A stretch of 64,000 bases of DNA, taken from Streptococcus sp. GTDB lineage: Bacteria > Bacillota > Bacilli > Lactobacillales > Streptococcaceae. The position numbers and the translations under genes are program-made. The DNA lies in NCBI GenBank assembly GCA_030528055.1, contig JAUMZQ010000002.1, positions 1 to 64,000 on the forward strand, written 5' to 3'. The notes beneath the pieces are model-generated. The model did no database searches and was not told where the DNA came from. It was given only the letters and a program-made list of their open reading frames with translations. The first letter of the stretch is position 1. Each line of letters opens with the position of its first letter. Positions 45,442 through 56,018 of this stretch are shown in pieces.

Positions 45442-48400
45442 TTATAATTCTCCACCGATGCCTTTGAACTTTTCAACCAAGTCACTAATCTTGTGGAAGA
45501 CTCTTTGTTTTTTAGTACGATATTGTGGGTTAAGTGGACTCATTTTAGGTAGAGTTTCATTGAGTTCATTACCATTTTCACTGGCATACTCATGTTTTAA
45601 CGATGTTTGGATATAGCGTTTTGCATTCTCTTCGTTCAAGCCTTCTGTTTGAATAAGATGATTCACTTCTTTTTGTTGTTCTTTACGAGCAAATAAGAAG
45701 AATGGTTCAATAATATCTGACTTTTTCTCAAAGCTATCCAAATCACTATCTTGGATAAAAGCAACAATCAAATCTTCTTTAGCACGATTTCCAAGACTGG
45801 CGCGAATGGTACGCGTAATTTCTTCAATCAAAATATCTTTATCAGAAACCTTCTTGTTAGTTTCAAAAATCAGCTCCAAAATATAGTCCAAATTGATTTC
45901 CTGTGATTTTAACAATTCCACTTCAAAGACTACTGAATCCCAGTCAATAGTAGATTCACTGTCTATCCGATTTTGACGTTCATTGGTGTACCAATCTTTG
46001 ATATCATTGTAAGTTGAACGGTAATCTTGAATTGCACGTTCACTCGGAATTGAGAGTTCAGATAATTCTTTCAATTCCTGATCATCAAGATGGAATTTCT
46101 CCTTAAATTCCTCAACCTCTATTTCATTAGAAAAATCAAGCTCTTGTAGAGATTTCAAACTCATAAAATCATCATAATTCCGCAAAATATTATCCAAGCG
46201 TAAAAATTGACCAAACAAACCAACAAAAGATTTCTTATCACTTTCTTTGACAATTTCAGAAGGATTAGGAAAACGCTCCAGTAATTCTTGAACCACAGTT
46301 AGGTAACCTTTTTGTTGTTCCCCAGCTTCTTCATAACCATACATATAGTCTTTGTAAGGACGCTCTAGTAAAACATCGGCAGATTCCGTTTTCCCAAATA
46401 ATTTAATAGCATCCGTGGTTGCTTGTTCCAAATCACGGAAAGTTATAATATTCCCAAAAGATTTAGTCGCATCATATATCCGATTAGTTCTTGAAAAGGA
46501 TTGAATAAGACCATGATACCGTAAATTTCTATCAACAAATAAAGTATTTAAAGTTGGGGCATCAAATCCTGTCAAAAACATTCCAACCACAATCAATAAG
46601 TCTACATCTTTATTTTTTACACGTCTTGCCAAATCACGGTAATAATTTTGGAAATCACTACTATTAATCGTAAAGGTTGTACCAAACAGGTCATTGTAAT
46701 CATCAATACAACCACTCAAGAATTCTTTACTACTGACATCCTTCAAGTCTGTCGGTGTAAAAGATTCATCGTCAATTTCTCCCTCAGCAATTTGAGTTTC
46801 ATTAGTAGTATAAGAGAAAATTGTTGCAATCTTCAAAGGCTTATCCGCATCTTTTTGTTGCTTTTGTAGTTCTTGATAATAAGCTTTAGCTGCATCAACA
46901 CTAGACACCGCAAACATAGCATTAAATCCTTTACCTGAAAAACGATGTGTTTTTTGATTATAGTGTTCTAAGATGTAACTAGATATTTCTGAAATTCGTG
47001 TTGGATGAAGTAATGCTTTTTTATTTTCTGCAGCTGTCAGCTTTTTGCTATCTTGTTCTTTTTCAATTTTCTTAAATTGAGGACGAACATCGTTGTAATC
47101 AACCATAAATTTTAATACTTTTTGATCACGAATAGCATCAGTAATTACGTAAGCATGTAATTCGCGTCCAAAAACGGATATCGTTGTATCAGACCCCAAA
47201 GCATTCCCTTTACGGATAAGATTTCCATCTTTATCATACTTGTCTGGAAAAATTGGTGTTCCTGTGAAGCCAAATTGACAATATTTTTTGAACTTCTGTT
47301 TCAAACGCTTTTGAGCTTCTCCAAACTGCGAACGGTGACATTCATCAAATATAAAGACCACTTGTTTGTAATAGATTTCATGCTGACTCTCACTACTCAT
47401 AAAATTATTCAACTTTTGAATAGTCGTTACGATAATCTTATTGTCTTCTTTTTCAATATTGCGTTTAAGACCAGCTGTACTATTAGAACCATTGACAGAA
47501 TCAGGTGAAAAGCGCTGGTATTCTTTCATGGTTTGGTAATCTAAATCTTTACGATCCACCACAAAAAATACCTTGTCTACTTCGTCCATCTCTGTTGCAA
47601 GTCGTGCAGCTTTAAAACTAGTCAGTGTCTTACCTGAACCAGTTGTATGCCATATATAGCCTCCTGATTCAGGTCCACTTTTGATTTTTGAGGCAATAGC
47701 AGAATGAATTTTCCAGATAATACGCTCAGTAGCTGCAATCTGATAAGGTCGCATGATAAGGAGAGTATCATTTACATCAAATACCGAATAATTAATCAAA
47801 ACATTAAGAAGTGTCTGCTTACTCAAAAAAGTTGCCGTAAAGTCTTTTAAATCTTTAATAGGATCATTATTTTTCAACGCCCAATTCGTAGTAAACTCAA
47901 AAGAATTTTTATCACGTTTAGTTGTATTAGCAAAATAACGAGTGTCTGTTCCATTTGAAATGATGAATAATTGAAGATATTTGAAAAGAGAATTTTCCTC
48001 ATTAAAACTTTCTTTGCTATAACGGTGAACTTGATTAAAAGCCTCACGAATCGCAACACCGCGTTTTTTTAACTCAATTTGTACCAAAGGCAAACCATTG
48101 ACCAACAATGTCACATCATAACGATTGGCATTTGAGCCAACCTGTTTCATCTGATTGATAACTTGTAATCTATTACGGTTGATATTTTTCTTATCCCAGA
48201 GATAGATATTTTGGATATGTCCGTCATCAAAGATGAAATCATGGATATAATTATCATGGAGTTTTCTGGTGCGGTCAATCAAACTATCACTCGGTTTATT
48301 GAGGTATTCATCTAGGAATCGTTGCCACTCCGCATCTGTAAACATTACACTGTTCAAGGTCTGCATCTGTGTTTTGAGATTTGCCAAAAGCAAGTCGGGT

Positions 48401-48573
48401 GTTGTCAAATAATCCAGATATTCATAGCCTTGTTGGCGTAAATCTGAAACCAATTCCCTCTCTAAATCAGCCTCCGTCTGATAAGTTGCTGGCTGCTCAG
48501 CTTTGGTATATTTCTCTAAAACAATAAAGTTATTGGACTCCAAAATCGGATCAGTTTGTAAAATATCAGACAT
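45442..48573 (-). CDS. hsdR: Type I restriction enzyme R subunit HsdR
   Basis: The 1043-residue motor and nuclease subunit of a type I restriction system. The PD-(D/E)xK nuclease has D153, E167 and K169 (YDVTLLV and VQIELKKRG). The helicase has Walker A HTTGSGKT (309-316), DECH (410-413), FTGTPIF and [10 protein letters not shown]-terminal helical region binds HsdM/HsdS. AAGGAG precedes the ATG, which lies 2 bases after prrC. Last gene of hsdM-hsdS-prrC-hsdR. Intact, so the restriction activity is expected to be functional. Confidence 0.95.
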   Translation of the reverse strand: MSDILQTDPILESNNFIVLEKYTKAEQPATYQTEADLERELVSDLRQQGYEYLDYLTTPDLLLANLKTQMQTLNSVMFTDAEWQRFLDEYLNKPSDSLIDRTRKLHDNYIHDFIFDDGHIQNIYLWDKKNINRNRLQVINQMKQVGSNANRYDVTLLVNGLPLVQIELKKRGVAIREAFNQVHRYSKESFNEENSLFKYLQLFIISNGTDTRYFANTTKRDKNSFEFTTNWALKNNDPIKDLKDFTATFLSKQTLLNVLINYSVFDVNDTLLIMRPYQIAATERIIWKIHSAIASKIKSGPESGGYIWHTTGSGKTLTSFKAARLATEMDEVDKVFFVVDRKDLDYQTMKEYQRFSPDSVNGSNSTAGLKRNIEKEDNKIIVTTIQKLNNFMSSESQHEIYYKQVVFIFDECHRSQFGEAQKRLKQKFKKYCQFGFTGTPIFPDKYDKDGNLIRKGNALGSDTTISVFGRELHAYVITDAIRDQKVLKFMVDYNDVRPQFKKIEKEQDSKKLTAAENKKALLHPTRISEISSYILEHYNQKTHRFSGKGFNAMFAVSSVDAAKAYYQELQKQQKDADKPLKIATIFSYTTNETQIAEGEIDDESFTPTDLKDVSSKEFLSGCIDDYNDLFGTTFTINSSDFQNYYRDLARRVKNKDVDLLIVVGMFLTGFDAPTLNTLFVDRNLRYHGLIQSFSRTNRIYDATKSFGNIITFRDLEQATTDAIKLFGKTESADVLLERPYKDYMYGYEEAGEQQKGYLTVVQELLERFPNPSEIVKESDKKSFVGLFGQFLRLDNILRNYDDFMSLKSLQELDFSNEIEVEEFKEKFHLDDQELKELSELSIPSERAIQDYRSTYNDIKDWYTNERQNRIDSESTIDWDSVVFEVELLKSQEINLDYILELIFETNKKVSDKDILIEEITRTIRASLGNRAKEDLIVAFIQDSDLDSFEKKSDIIEPFFLFARKEQQKEVNHLIQTEGLNEENAKRYIQTSLKHEYASENGNELNETLPKMSPLNPQYRTKKQRVFHKISDLVEKFKGIGGEL

Positions 48574-48575
48574 GA

Positions 48576-49754
48576 TTACTCCTTATAATTACATGTTTTT
48601 TCCAAATGCTCTAAAAGACGCCTTAACAAAGCACTTTCTGGCGGTGTCACTCTTTCATCTTCTTCAGCTGAAATTTTTGAATGACTGGCAATATTAATAA
48701 TTCTAGACTCATAATTACTGAAATTATTTTCATTATCTCTAGGCAGTAAATCCTGCCATTTTTCATATCCTAAAAAAGTGGAAGTTTTTTCATAAAGGTT
48801 TCTCAAAAAATTAAAGTGGTATTTATAAACAAGATTATCATCAATTGCTTGATGCAGTGCTTTTCTTAAAAAATTATGATACGCAAACGGAGAATCATCT
48901 GACTGCTTTATCAGATTATAAGTTCCATCTTCAAATTTTTCAAATCTAAAACGACTACTATCTGATACTTTTTTTGTCATCACATAGTTTTCAATACTGT
49001 TTCTTTCTGCATTTTTAGCTGATGCAATTTGTTTTTCTTTTCTCTTAACACCTTTTAGCTCGTTGAAAAGAACATTGAAAAACAATGGATTATGAGTAGT
49101 TAGGATAAACTTCACATTGGATTTACTCTTTCTGATAAGTGCTCCTAAATGGCTAGCTACTGCTATTAAGTGATTCTCATCTAAAGAAGAAACAGGATCA
49201 TCAATAAAAATATACTCTAATTGATCAAATTGGTTTGTCGTTCTATCAGAAGGTTCAATAATATTTAACTCGTCCGTAGCAACCTCTATTAAAGTATAAA
49301 ATATAGACCAGATAAAGTTGCTTTCTTCACCTTTAGATAACTTTACACGCTCGTGTTGACCTTCTGAACCTCTTTCAAAAGTAAAAATGATTTCATTCTG
49401 TTCTAAGTTAAATCTAGGAGTGAGCTTATCATTCGTATAATGTTGAAAGTTTGCAATAATATTCTGATCTTGTCCTTGTACTTCAATAATCCAAGATACA
49501 AAAGAGTTGGGTTGAATTTTTAGTTTAAAATCCTGATTATCGTCAAGATCATTATCCCAGTAAAACAAATCTTCTGTAAAAGCACTATAATAGAGAATTT
49601 TATCTCTGGTAGTAGCTGAAGTTTCCGCTTGAATTAACTTAGCAAACTCCTTAGACAATCTTGTTTTACCAGTTCCATTGAAAGCATATAATAGCTGAAC
49701 CTTATCTGGAGATTGCTTTAACTCTCTAGCAATATCTTCTAGTGATTTCCCCAT
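48576..49754 (-). CDS. prrC: PrrC-type anticodon nuclease
   Basis: A 392-residue toxin, close to the 396 residues of E. coli PrrC. The N-terminal ABC-type ATPase has Walker A AFNGTGKT (24-31), the PrrC-typical [17 protein letters not shown] (54-70), signature [11 protein letters not shown] (140-150), Walker [16 protein letters not shown] (181-195) and H221. The C-terminal RNase triad is R318 and E322 in RNLYE and H358 in ASHSK, with the substrate-recognition region [11 protein letters not shown] (286-296). In the known system PrrC is held silent by the restriction complex, is released when a phage peptide inhibits restriction, and cuts tRNA-Lys at the wobble base. AGGAGGAG precedes the ATG. 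The gene sits between hsdS and hsdR, as in EcoprrI. Confidence 0.88.
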   Translation of the reverse strand: MGKSLEDIARELKQSPDKVQLLYAFNGTGKTRLSKEFAKLIQAETSATTRDKILYYSAFTEDLFYWDNDLDDNQDFKLKIQPNSFVSWIIEVQGQDQNIIANFQHYTNDKLTPRFNLEQNEIIFTFERGSEGQHERVKLSKGEESNFIWSIFYTLIEVATDELNIIEPSDRTTNQFDQLEYIFIDDPVSSLDENHLIAVASHLGALIRKSKSNVKFILTTHNPLFFNVLFNELKGVKRKEKQIASAKNAERNSIENYVMTKKVSDSSRFRFEKFEDGTYNLIKQSDDSPFAYHNFLRKALHQAIDDNLVYKYHFNFLRNLYEKTSTFLGYEKWQDLLPRDNENNFSNYESRIINIASHSKISAEEDERVTPPESALLRRLLEHLEKTCNYKE

Positions 49755-49768
49755 TTACTCCTCCTATG

Positions 49769-51604
49769 TTAAAAATCAAGTAATCCATCTCTAAAATACT
49801 CATACTGTTGCTGTCTTAACGCTATTTCTTTTGGTAAGCCCTGTGAAAGATCAGACGTTAGCTTATCGAATTTATCCAGAATAGAGACTATGCGGTGTTG
49901 GTCAGAAAGTGAAGGTAAAGTAATTATAAAATTTTCCATATCTTTAGCGTTGATTCGTATCACTTTTGTACCAGTTACTTTTCTCTCCTTCTGTTCTTGA
50001 AAGTGTATAGATTTAAAAAAATAATTTAAGTATCTAGCATTTTGTAGAGTATTGATAATATAAGCATCTCCTGATATACCAATTTCTTCGATTCCTTCCC
50101 AAACAACTGCTTTCCCCACATCTTCAACATTTTCAGAGGTTGTTGCCATGATAATATTTTGGGGTTGAGCTTTTTTTAATTTAGTAAAAACACCCTTATC
50201 TGTGAAAGAAATAGTTTTATTCGTTGAAAAACCATAGCTAGTATAAATCTGTCCATAATGAATAACTGGGAAACCTTCTTCAGTAAAATCTTTCTTTTGT
50301 AGTCCGTTTCCCCTAGTAAAGTTGCAAATCGCCCCTAATTGTACTCGTATCGGACCAAATACCCACTGTAACAGTTTAATTAGGTCAGATTGTGCCCAGT
50401 CCACTGTCCACTGTCCACTGTCAGGATACACGCCTTCGGCGGTGAATGTCAAGAGTTTATCTCGAAAATATTCGTATTGTTTTTGACGAAGTTCTATCTC
50501 TTTGGGAAGTCCAATGTTGAGGTCATTACACACCGCATCAAAGTTATCTAAAACTTGAACAATCCGTTTTTGAATGTCAAGAGGAGGGATGGGGATTTTA
50601 ATTTTAGAATAAGTTCCAATCCATTGTCTTCCGTGTTGAACTGGTTTATAGGTGATTATACCTAAGCAATGCCACAAATATCTGATTAAGATGCTATCGG
50701 TAAAAGTTTCTTTAACGGTTAAAATTTTTATAGCGGATGATTTCACTTTAAAATCAAAATCAACCCATTTAGAAGCTGTTGTAAAATCATCAAAAATAAT
50801 AACAGGTTTATCATTACTAGCTACATAAATTCCCTCTGTTTCATCAGTATAACCCAATATAAATGATTGTCCCGCTGTCAGAACAGGTGTAGAGTACTCA
50901 CAATTATATTCTTTAGAATTTACAATATATTTGGTTGGCTGTTCGTAATCTACAACTTCCCCCAACTCTTTCCACTCAACTTGATACACTTCATTCTCAA
51001 ACGAAAGTAATTTATCACGGTAATAAGTATATTGCTTTTGGCGTTGGGTTAATTCTGTGGTTAATTCTGTAACATAATCTGTAAATTTGTCAAGTATTTG
51101 CACAATTTCTTGTTGAATTTCTACAGGAGGAATAGGGATTTTAAATGATTTTATCATTCCAGCATTAATATTTGATTGAGAGCCTTGTCCCATAGATTTT
51201 AAGTATTCGTAATTATAACTTAACCAATGATAAACATAACGATACATCACTTGTACTTCATCAGTTTCAATGTTACAACATGCTTGATTTGTTGTTAATG
51301 GAATTTTAGCAATTCCAACTTTACCAGCTGTAGCACCGTACATCGCAACAATAATAGAATTTTTTGAAATCCATTTTGCTGATGAGTTAGCTAATCCTTC
51401 TTCTGTAATTGTAAGTTCTGTTGTATAAATTTCTTTAAAATTAACTTCTTGAGTACGTAGCCATGGAATAGCACCTCCATAATAACTACTATGTAACTTA
51501 CTAGGCGTGCCTCCAGAGGTTATTTTTTTTGATACATCTTGCACAGTTTTCCACTCCACTCCATTGGGGCACAGTTCCTGTATCATCTTTTCAATTTTAG
51601 TCAT
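49769..51604 (-). CDS. hsdS: Type I restriction specificity subunit HsdS with three target-recognition domains
   Basis: A 611-residue HsdS; the family norm is about 400 with two target-recognition domains (TRDs). Three TRD plus conserved-helix units are visible. TRD1 is about 15-155 with helix 156-202 ([17 protein letters not shown]). TRD2 is about 206-335 with helix 336-388 ([30 protein letters not shown]). TRD3 is about 400-560 with helix 561-611 ([30 protein letters not shown]). The junction between units 2 and 3 is coded by a 7-bp tandem repeat. Unit 3 looks like a formerly separate half-HsdS fused in frame. It overlaps hsdM by 8 bases. Confidence 0.92.
   Translation of the reverse strand: MTKIEKMIQELCPNGVEWKTVQDVSKKITSGGTPSKLHSSYYGGAIPWLRTQEVNFKEIYTTELTITEEGLANSSAKWISKNSIIVAMYGATAGKVGIAKIPLTTNQACCNIETDEVQVMYRYVYHWLSYNYEYLKSMGQGSQSNINAGMIKSFKIPIPPVEIQQEIVQILDKFTDYVTELTTELTQRQKQYTYYRDKLLSFENEVYQVEWKELGEVVDYEQPTKYIVNSKEYNCEYSTPVLTAGQSFILGYTDETEGIYVASNDKPVIIFDDFTTASKWVDFDFKVKSSAIKILTVKETFTDSILIRYLWHCLGIITYKPVQHGRQWIGTYSKIKIPIPPLDIQKRIVQVLDNFDAVCNDLNIGLPKEIELRQKQYEYFRDKLLTFTAEGVYPDSGQWTVDWAQSDLIKLLQWVFGPIRVQLGAICNFTRGNGLQKKDFTEEGFPVIHYGQIYTSYGFSTNKTISFTDKGVFTKLKKAQPQNIIMATTSENVEDVGKAVVWEGIEEIGISGDAYIINTLQNARYLNYFFKSIHFQEQKERKVTGTKVIRINAKDMENFIITLPSLSDQHRIVSILDKFDKLTSDLSQGLPKEIALRQQQYEYFRDGLLDF
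50399..50419 (-). repeat. Heptanucleotide tandem repeat (AGTGGAC)3 inside hsdS
   Basis: Three exact tandem copies, read AGTGGAC on the coding strand, plus a 3-base partial copy. The frame is open only with three copies (or three more). With two copies the ribosome meets TAA after 405 residues; with four it meets TGA after 408. The unit is not a multiple of three, so slippage would switch the third TRD off. Confidence 0.9.
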
Positions 51605-53150
51605 GACTCAACTCCTTAACGATTTGGTCAATTTCCGCTCTTAATCGGTTGATATTCTCAACTGTTTCAGATAGTTCTTTATTTAGAACTGTGATATCAA
51701 TTTCCTCACGAGTATCCTCTCTATCTACATAGGTAGATACTGAAAGTGTGTAATCTTTCTCCACGACTTTTTCTTGGGGCACTAACTCAGCAAAATAGTC
51801 TTCCTTCTCTTTCAATTCTATACTAGATAAGATTTTTTCAATATTATCCTCGGTCAGCACATTATTATTGGTTTCTTTCTTGAATTGCTTGCTAGCATCG
51901 ATAAAGAAAATATCTGTCGTTGGCTTATTCTTAGCTAGGACAAGAATGCAAGTTGCAATAGAAGTCCCAAAGAAGAGATTATCTGGCAACTGAATAACAG
52001 CTTCTATCAAGTTACTATCTACTAGATATTTACGTATCTTTTGCTCTGCTCCTCCACGGTAAAAAATACCTGGGAAAGTGACAATAGCAGCACGACCTTT
52101 ATTAGATAGATAAGACAAACTATGCATGATAAAGGCAAAATCAGCCTTTGACTTTGGTGCAAGAACCCCAGCTGGTGCAAAACGGTCATCATTAATAAGA
52201 GTTGGATCGTCACTTCCTACCCATTTGATAGAATAGGGAGGATTGGAAACAATCGCATCAAAGGGCTTATCGTTTTCATGTTTTGGGTCTAGTAGTGTGT
52301 TCCCACGTTCGATGCTAAACTTATCATAGTTGATATTATGCAAAAACATGTTCATCCGTGCCAAGTTATAAGTAGTCATATTGATTTCCTGACCATAGAA
52401 ACCATCTTCAATGATGTGCTCATTGAACTGTTTCTTAGCTTGAAGCAGTAACGATCCTGACCCACAGGCTGGGTCGTAAATTTTATTGATTTTATTCTTT
52501 TCGTCTTTGCCCAACATAACAATTCTGGCTAAGAGTTTTGACACACTTTGTGGAGTAAAGAACTCACCACCTGATTTTCCTGCATTTGAAGCATAGTTTG
52601 AAATCAAATACTCATAAGCATCACCAAAAAGATCAATATGATTATCCTCAAAATTTCCAAAATCAAGTTCGGCAATCCCTTTTAAAATGTCTGCTAGACG
52701 CTGATTTCTTTCAGGAACAGTATTTCCCAAGCGGTTGCTTCTGGTATCTATATCATCAAAAAGACCTTTGATGGCCTTTTCACTGGCGTAACCTATTGCG
52801 CTAGCTTCTATGGCATCAAAAATATCTTTTAACTCTGTATTGAGATTTTTATTCGTTTTAGCCCCTTTGACAAGGTTGGAGAAAAGCTGCGACGGCATGA
52901 TGAAATAACCCTTTGTCTTGATCGCATCGTCCCTAATCTCCTCTGTAATTAAGTCTTCAGAGATTTCTTCATAATGAACATCAGGATCCCCACCCTCAAT
53001 ATAAAATTTGAAATTTTCACTGATAAAACGGTAAAAAAGAATCCCTAAGATATACTGTTTGAAATCCCAACCATCCACCGCACCGCGAACATTATCTGCG
53101 ATAGCCCAAATCTTACGATGTAGTTCTTGCCTCTGTGCCTGTTCTGACAT
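51597..53150 (-). CDS. hsdM: Type I restriction-modification methyltransferase subunit HsdM
   Basis: A 517-residue N6-adenine methyltransferase subunit from the ATG at 53150. An N-terminal helical domain (HsdM_N, about 8-150) is followed by the methylase domain with SAM motif [10 protein letters not shown] (226-235) and catalytic NPPY (303-306). A coiled C-terminus contacts HsdS. GAGG lies about 9 bases upstream; an ATG at 53165 overlaps that ribosome site and is less likely. First gene of hsdM-hsdS-prrC-hsdR. Confidence 0.95.
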   Translation of the reverse strand: MSEQAQRQELHRKIWAIADNVRGAVDGWDFKQYILGILFYRFISENFKFYIEGGDPDVHYEEISEDLITEEIRDDAIKTKGYFIMPSQLFSNLVKGAKTNKNLNTELKDIFDAIEASAIGYASEKAIKGLFDDIDTRSNRLGNTVPERNQRLADILKGIAELDFGNFEDNHIDLFGDAYEYLISNYASNAGKSGGEFFTPQSVSKLLARIVMLGKDEKNKINKIYDPACGSGSLLLQAKKQFNEHIIEDGFYGQEINMTTYNLARMNMFLHNINYDKFSIERGNTLLDPKHENDKPFDAIVSNPPYSIKWVGSDDPTLINDDRFAPAGVLAPKSKADFAFIMHSLSYLSNKGRAAIVTFPGIFYRGGAEQKIRKYLVDSNLIEAVIQLPDNLFFGTSIATCILVLAKNKPTTDIFFIDASKQFKKETNNNVLTEDNIEKILSSIELKEKEDYFAELVPQEKVVEKDYTLSVSTYVDREDTREEIDITVLNKELSETVENINRLRAEIDQIVKELSHD

Positions 53151-53182
53151 AATCTTTTTCCTCATTACTTGTAATATTTTCT

Positions 53183-53191
53183 ATTATACCA
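53183..53191 (-). promoter_or_regulatory. Extended -10 promoter of the hsd-prrC operon
   Basis: On the minus strand TGGTATAAT is an extended -10 (hexamer 53183-53188) about 30 bases before the hsdM start. No clear -35 is visible. Confidence 0.6.
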
Positions 53192-53290
53192 TTTTTCAAG
53201 AGATACCAAAGATATTTCTCAACAGGATAAAAGTTCCTCAAAAGTATGAACCATGAATATGTGGTGAAAATGTTAAAATCTCTTCATAAA

Positions 53291-53329
53291 AATATAAAAA
53301 AGAGAGAATCAAACATTTGCTTCTCTCTT
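53291..53329 (-). terminator. Terminator of the glucuronide operon
   Basis: AAGAGAGAA (53300-53308) pairs with TTCTCTCTT (53321-53329), followed by a T-rich tract on the minus strand. It ends the operon that runs from eda to the GH3 gene. Confidence 0.88.
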
Positions 53330-53389
53330 AAAATATATAGAACACTTGTTCTTTTTATTTATAGTACCTAATGCATAAAATACTAACAC

Positions 53390-55183
53390 TTAGCTATTAC
53401 TTCTCCAAATGTGTGTGTCAATCAAACCACAATAAGCATCAACTGGAGAAACTCCTGTAAATTCTGATTCACCCGCTAACTTTTCAACCAGATGTTTCAT
53501 TGTACTTTCCATGCCATCATATGCATTAATGTAGGTACCAATTTGAGGCATATCAGCCAAGGCAAATGCATGCTGAATGGAAACTGCTATTGTAGGTATT
53601 TCATGAACATAAAATGGTTGGTCAGGCGTTCCTTTAGAGAGTGGCCAAACAATTCTTTGTGCTGTACTACCTGCATTAACATTAACAACATTGATAATCA
53701 AATCATAATGATCCGTCAAATTAGAGATAGGTTGTTTTTGAGCATAAACATTAGCAATTGCAGCAGCTCGTTCTTCTTCTGGCAATTTTAGAATGCGTTC
53801 TTCAGTTGATTCCCATACAACAACCGAATGTCCTCTATTTTCTAGATCTTCTTTCAAAATTTCTGTAGCTTTAGTTGTTCCACCAGCAATTAAGGCTCCA
53901 AAACCTCCCTTAACTCCCTCAACATTAACCAGTAAAATTCTCTTGTATTTTTCTGGGATAATAGGAAATAGATCTTTTTGTTTATCTTTAACCAATGTGA
54001 TGGCTTTATCTGATACTTGATTAGCAATGTTTTGAGAGTCTTCTGTATTGATTTTTAGTAATGCTTCATCTTTAGAGAGCATTATTTTTTCCCTATTTCC
54101 CTCATAACGATGCAAACCAAGTTTAGCTTTTAAACCAAGTATTCTGCGCAAGGCATCATAAAGTCTTTCTTCGGTTAGTAATCCTTTCTCAATTCCCTCT
54201 TTCATCCATTGAATATCTTCTTCTGGATCATTAAAGAATAAGAATAAATCACAGCCCGCTTCAATTGCTGTTGGCAACAATTCTCTACGAGGCATCGAAG
54301 CTGTCATACCAATCATATGAGAAGCGTCCGTCACAATGAGACCATTATAACCCAACTCACCTCTTAACAATTCATCTAAAAGCGTTTTATTCAATGATGC
54401 TGGGAGCATATCATCAATACTTCTTTCAGGGTGAAAACTCTTTTCAACGTTTGGCAGGTGTATATGACCAGCCATAATACCTGGCAAACCATTTTTTAAA
54501 AGTTCGCCATAAATTCTGCCGAAAGTGCTTAACCACTCTTCTTTTGACATCGGATTTGAAGCAAAGGATAAATGATGATCGCGCTCATCAATGCCGTCTC
54601 CTGGAAAATGTTTAGCAAAAGGCAAAATGCCATATTCCATTATTCCTCTCATATACTCCTTTGAGTAAGAAATAACTTGTTCAACATTGCTTCCCCAGTT
54701 CCGATTAGAAATAATCGGATTTCTCCAATTTTTTGTTAAATCAACAATAGGAGCAAATGAAACATTACATCCAACTGCCGAAGCTTCTATACCAGCAATT
54801 TTACCCATTTCATAAGCAAAACGGATATCGTTTGTCGCAGCAACTTTAATTTCATCACCGACTTTGGTACCGTCAGTAACCGCCCCATCTCCTCCAGCTT
54901 CTGTATTTGCAGCTATTAATAATGGAATTTTTGACTTTGTTTGTAAAATATAGTTCTGTTCCCAAACTTCAGACGCCGTTCCTTTATTATATCTTACAGC
55001 TCCAATATGGTAAGTATCTAAAATATTGGTCAAGTATTCTTCAGTGCGACTAGAACCCATATTCACAAATAATTGACCAATTTTTTCATCAAACGTCATG
55101 GATTCAATTGTTTTTTCAACCCAGTCAATATCTTCCTTACTAAGATTGTAAGGTTTTTTTGTTAAATCTACTAAATTTGTCAT
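53390..55183 (-). CDS. Glycoside hydrolase family 3, beta-N-acetylhexosaminidase (NagZ-like)
   Basis: A 597-residue GH3 enzyme without signal peptide, so cytoplasmic. The (beta/alpha)8 domain (about 20-350) has KHFPGDGIDERDHH (191-204), the Asp/His acid-base loop typical of GH3 N-acetylglucosaminidases, and the nucleophile D286 in IVTDASHM. A second GH3_C-like domain follows (about 390-590). It probably removes beta-linked N-acetylhexosamine from disaccharides taken up by the operon symporter, next to a beta-glucuronidase. The hexosaminidase assignment is inferred from motifs. Confidence 0.85.
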   Translation of the reverse strand: MTNLVDLTKKPYNLSKEDIDWVEKTIESMTFDEKIGQLFVNMGSSRTEEYLTNILDTYHIGAVRYNKGTASEVWEQNYILQTKSKIPLLIAANTEAGGDGAVTDGTKVGDEIKVAATNDIRFAYEMGKIAGIEASAVGCNVSFAPIVDLTKNWRNPIISNRNWGSNVEQVISYSKEYMRGIMEYGILPFAKHFPGDGIDERDHHLSFASNPMSKEEWLSTFGRIYGELLKNGLPGIMAGHIHLPNVEKSFHPERSIDDMLPASLNKTLLDELLRGELGYNGLIVTDASHMIGMTASMPRRELLPTAIEAGCDLFLFFNDPEEDIQWMKEGIEKGLLTEERLYDALRRILGLKAKLGLHRYEGNREKIMLSKDEALLKINTEDSQNIANQVSDKAITLVKDKQKDLFPIIPEKYKRILLVNVEGVKGGFGALIAGGTTKATEILKEDLENRGHSVVVWESTEERILKLPEEERAAAIANVYAQKQPISNLTDHYDLIINVVNVNAGSTAQRIVWPLSKGTPDQPFYVHEIPTIAVSIQHAFALADMPQIGTYINAYDGMESTMKHLVEKLAGESEFTGVSPVDAYCGLIDTHIWRSNS

Positions 55184-55204
55184 ATCATCACCTATAAAAT
55201 CTTC

Positions 55205-56008
55205 TTAGCTCAAATTTTCCCAAAATTGATTAATCAAATTCTCTTGTCTTTCTTCACCATAAGTTCCATCTAAAAAGAATTGAAGTTCTTTACTTATTAA
55301 GTTAGACCACGATTCGACTTCCTTATCTGCCAAAATTGGATAGAAAAGCACATCATTCTTTCTAGCTGCTTCTAAATCACCTGGTGAATCACCAATCATC
55401 ATTATTAACTTCGAAGAATTGTCAAACTGTTTTAATAAAGCAAGCACATCTTCTTTCTTTCCCTTATCTTGGCAATAAAATTCGCTTATATAAGGAACCA
55501 AACCTTCTTTTTCCCACTCGTGATCAACTGCACCCTTATTGGCAGAACTGACAACATAAACTTTTCCTAGTTGTGATAATATTTTGATTGCTTTTTGAAC
55601 TCCTGAAAAAGAAGCTACATCACCTTTATAATTTCTTATGTTTTCATTAACGAGTTCAGACCATCTTAAGGTATTGAGTAAAATATCTGCTGATTTTTTT
55701 TTAATTTCATTTTCTAATGATTCGTTTGATAATGAAGTTGTTGTTTCAATCCATGCTTTTAGAATAGTAATTTCGGGATAGTCGTAAGCCTCTAAAGCTC
55801 TGAAAAGACCTACAAATCTATTAATTCCTCTATTTTTTGAGTAGAGATTCAGGTGATTCCAATTTTTCAAAAAATTTTCTCTGTCTTCAATATGAAAGAC
55901 TTCAGCCGCTAATGGTCCGAAAAATAATTTATGCTTATAAGTCATTGTATCCATCGCACAGCCATCTGAATCTATACAAAAGACATAATTCTCGCATTTA
56001 TTTGTCAT
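55205..56008 (-). CDS. HAD family hydrolase
   Basis: A 267-residue haloacid-dehalogenase-type phosphatase. Motif I is CIDSDGCAMDT (nucleophile D13, acid D15), motif II VVSSANKG near 145, and motif IV IGDSPGDLEAA near 210, with a helical cap (about 25-115). It is probably a sugar-phosphate or phosphosugar-acid phosphatase, given its place between a uronide symporter and a GH3 enzyme. Substrate unknown. It starts 10 bases after the symporter stop. Confidence 0.8.
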   Translation of the reverse strand: MTNKCENYVFCIDSDGCAMDTMTYKHKLFFGPLAAEVFHIEDRENFLKNWNHLNLYSKNRGINRFVGLFRALEAYDYPEITILKAWIETTTSLSNESLENEIKKKSADILLNTLRWSELVNENIRNYKGDVASFSGVQKAIKILSQLGKVYVVSSANKGAVDHEWEKEGLVPYISEFYCQDKGKKEDVLALLKQFDNSSKLIMMIGDSPGDLEAARKNDVLFYPILADKEVESWSNLISKELQFFLDGTYGEERQENLINQFWENLS

Positions 56009-56018
56009 AATTCTCTAC

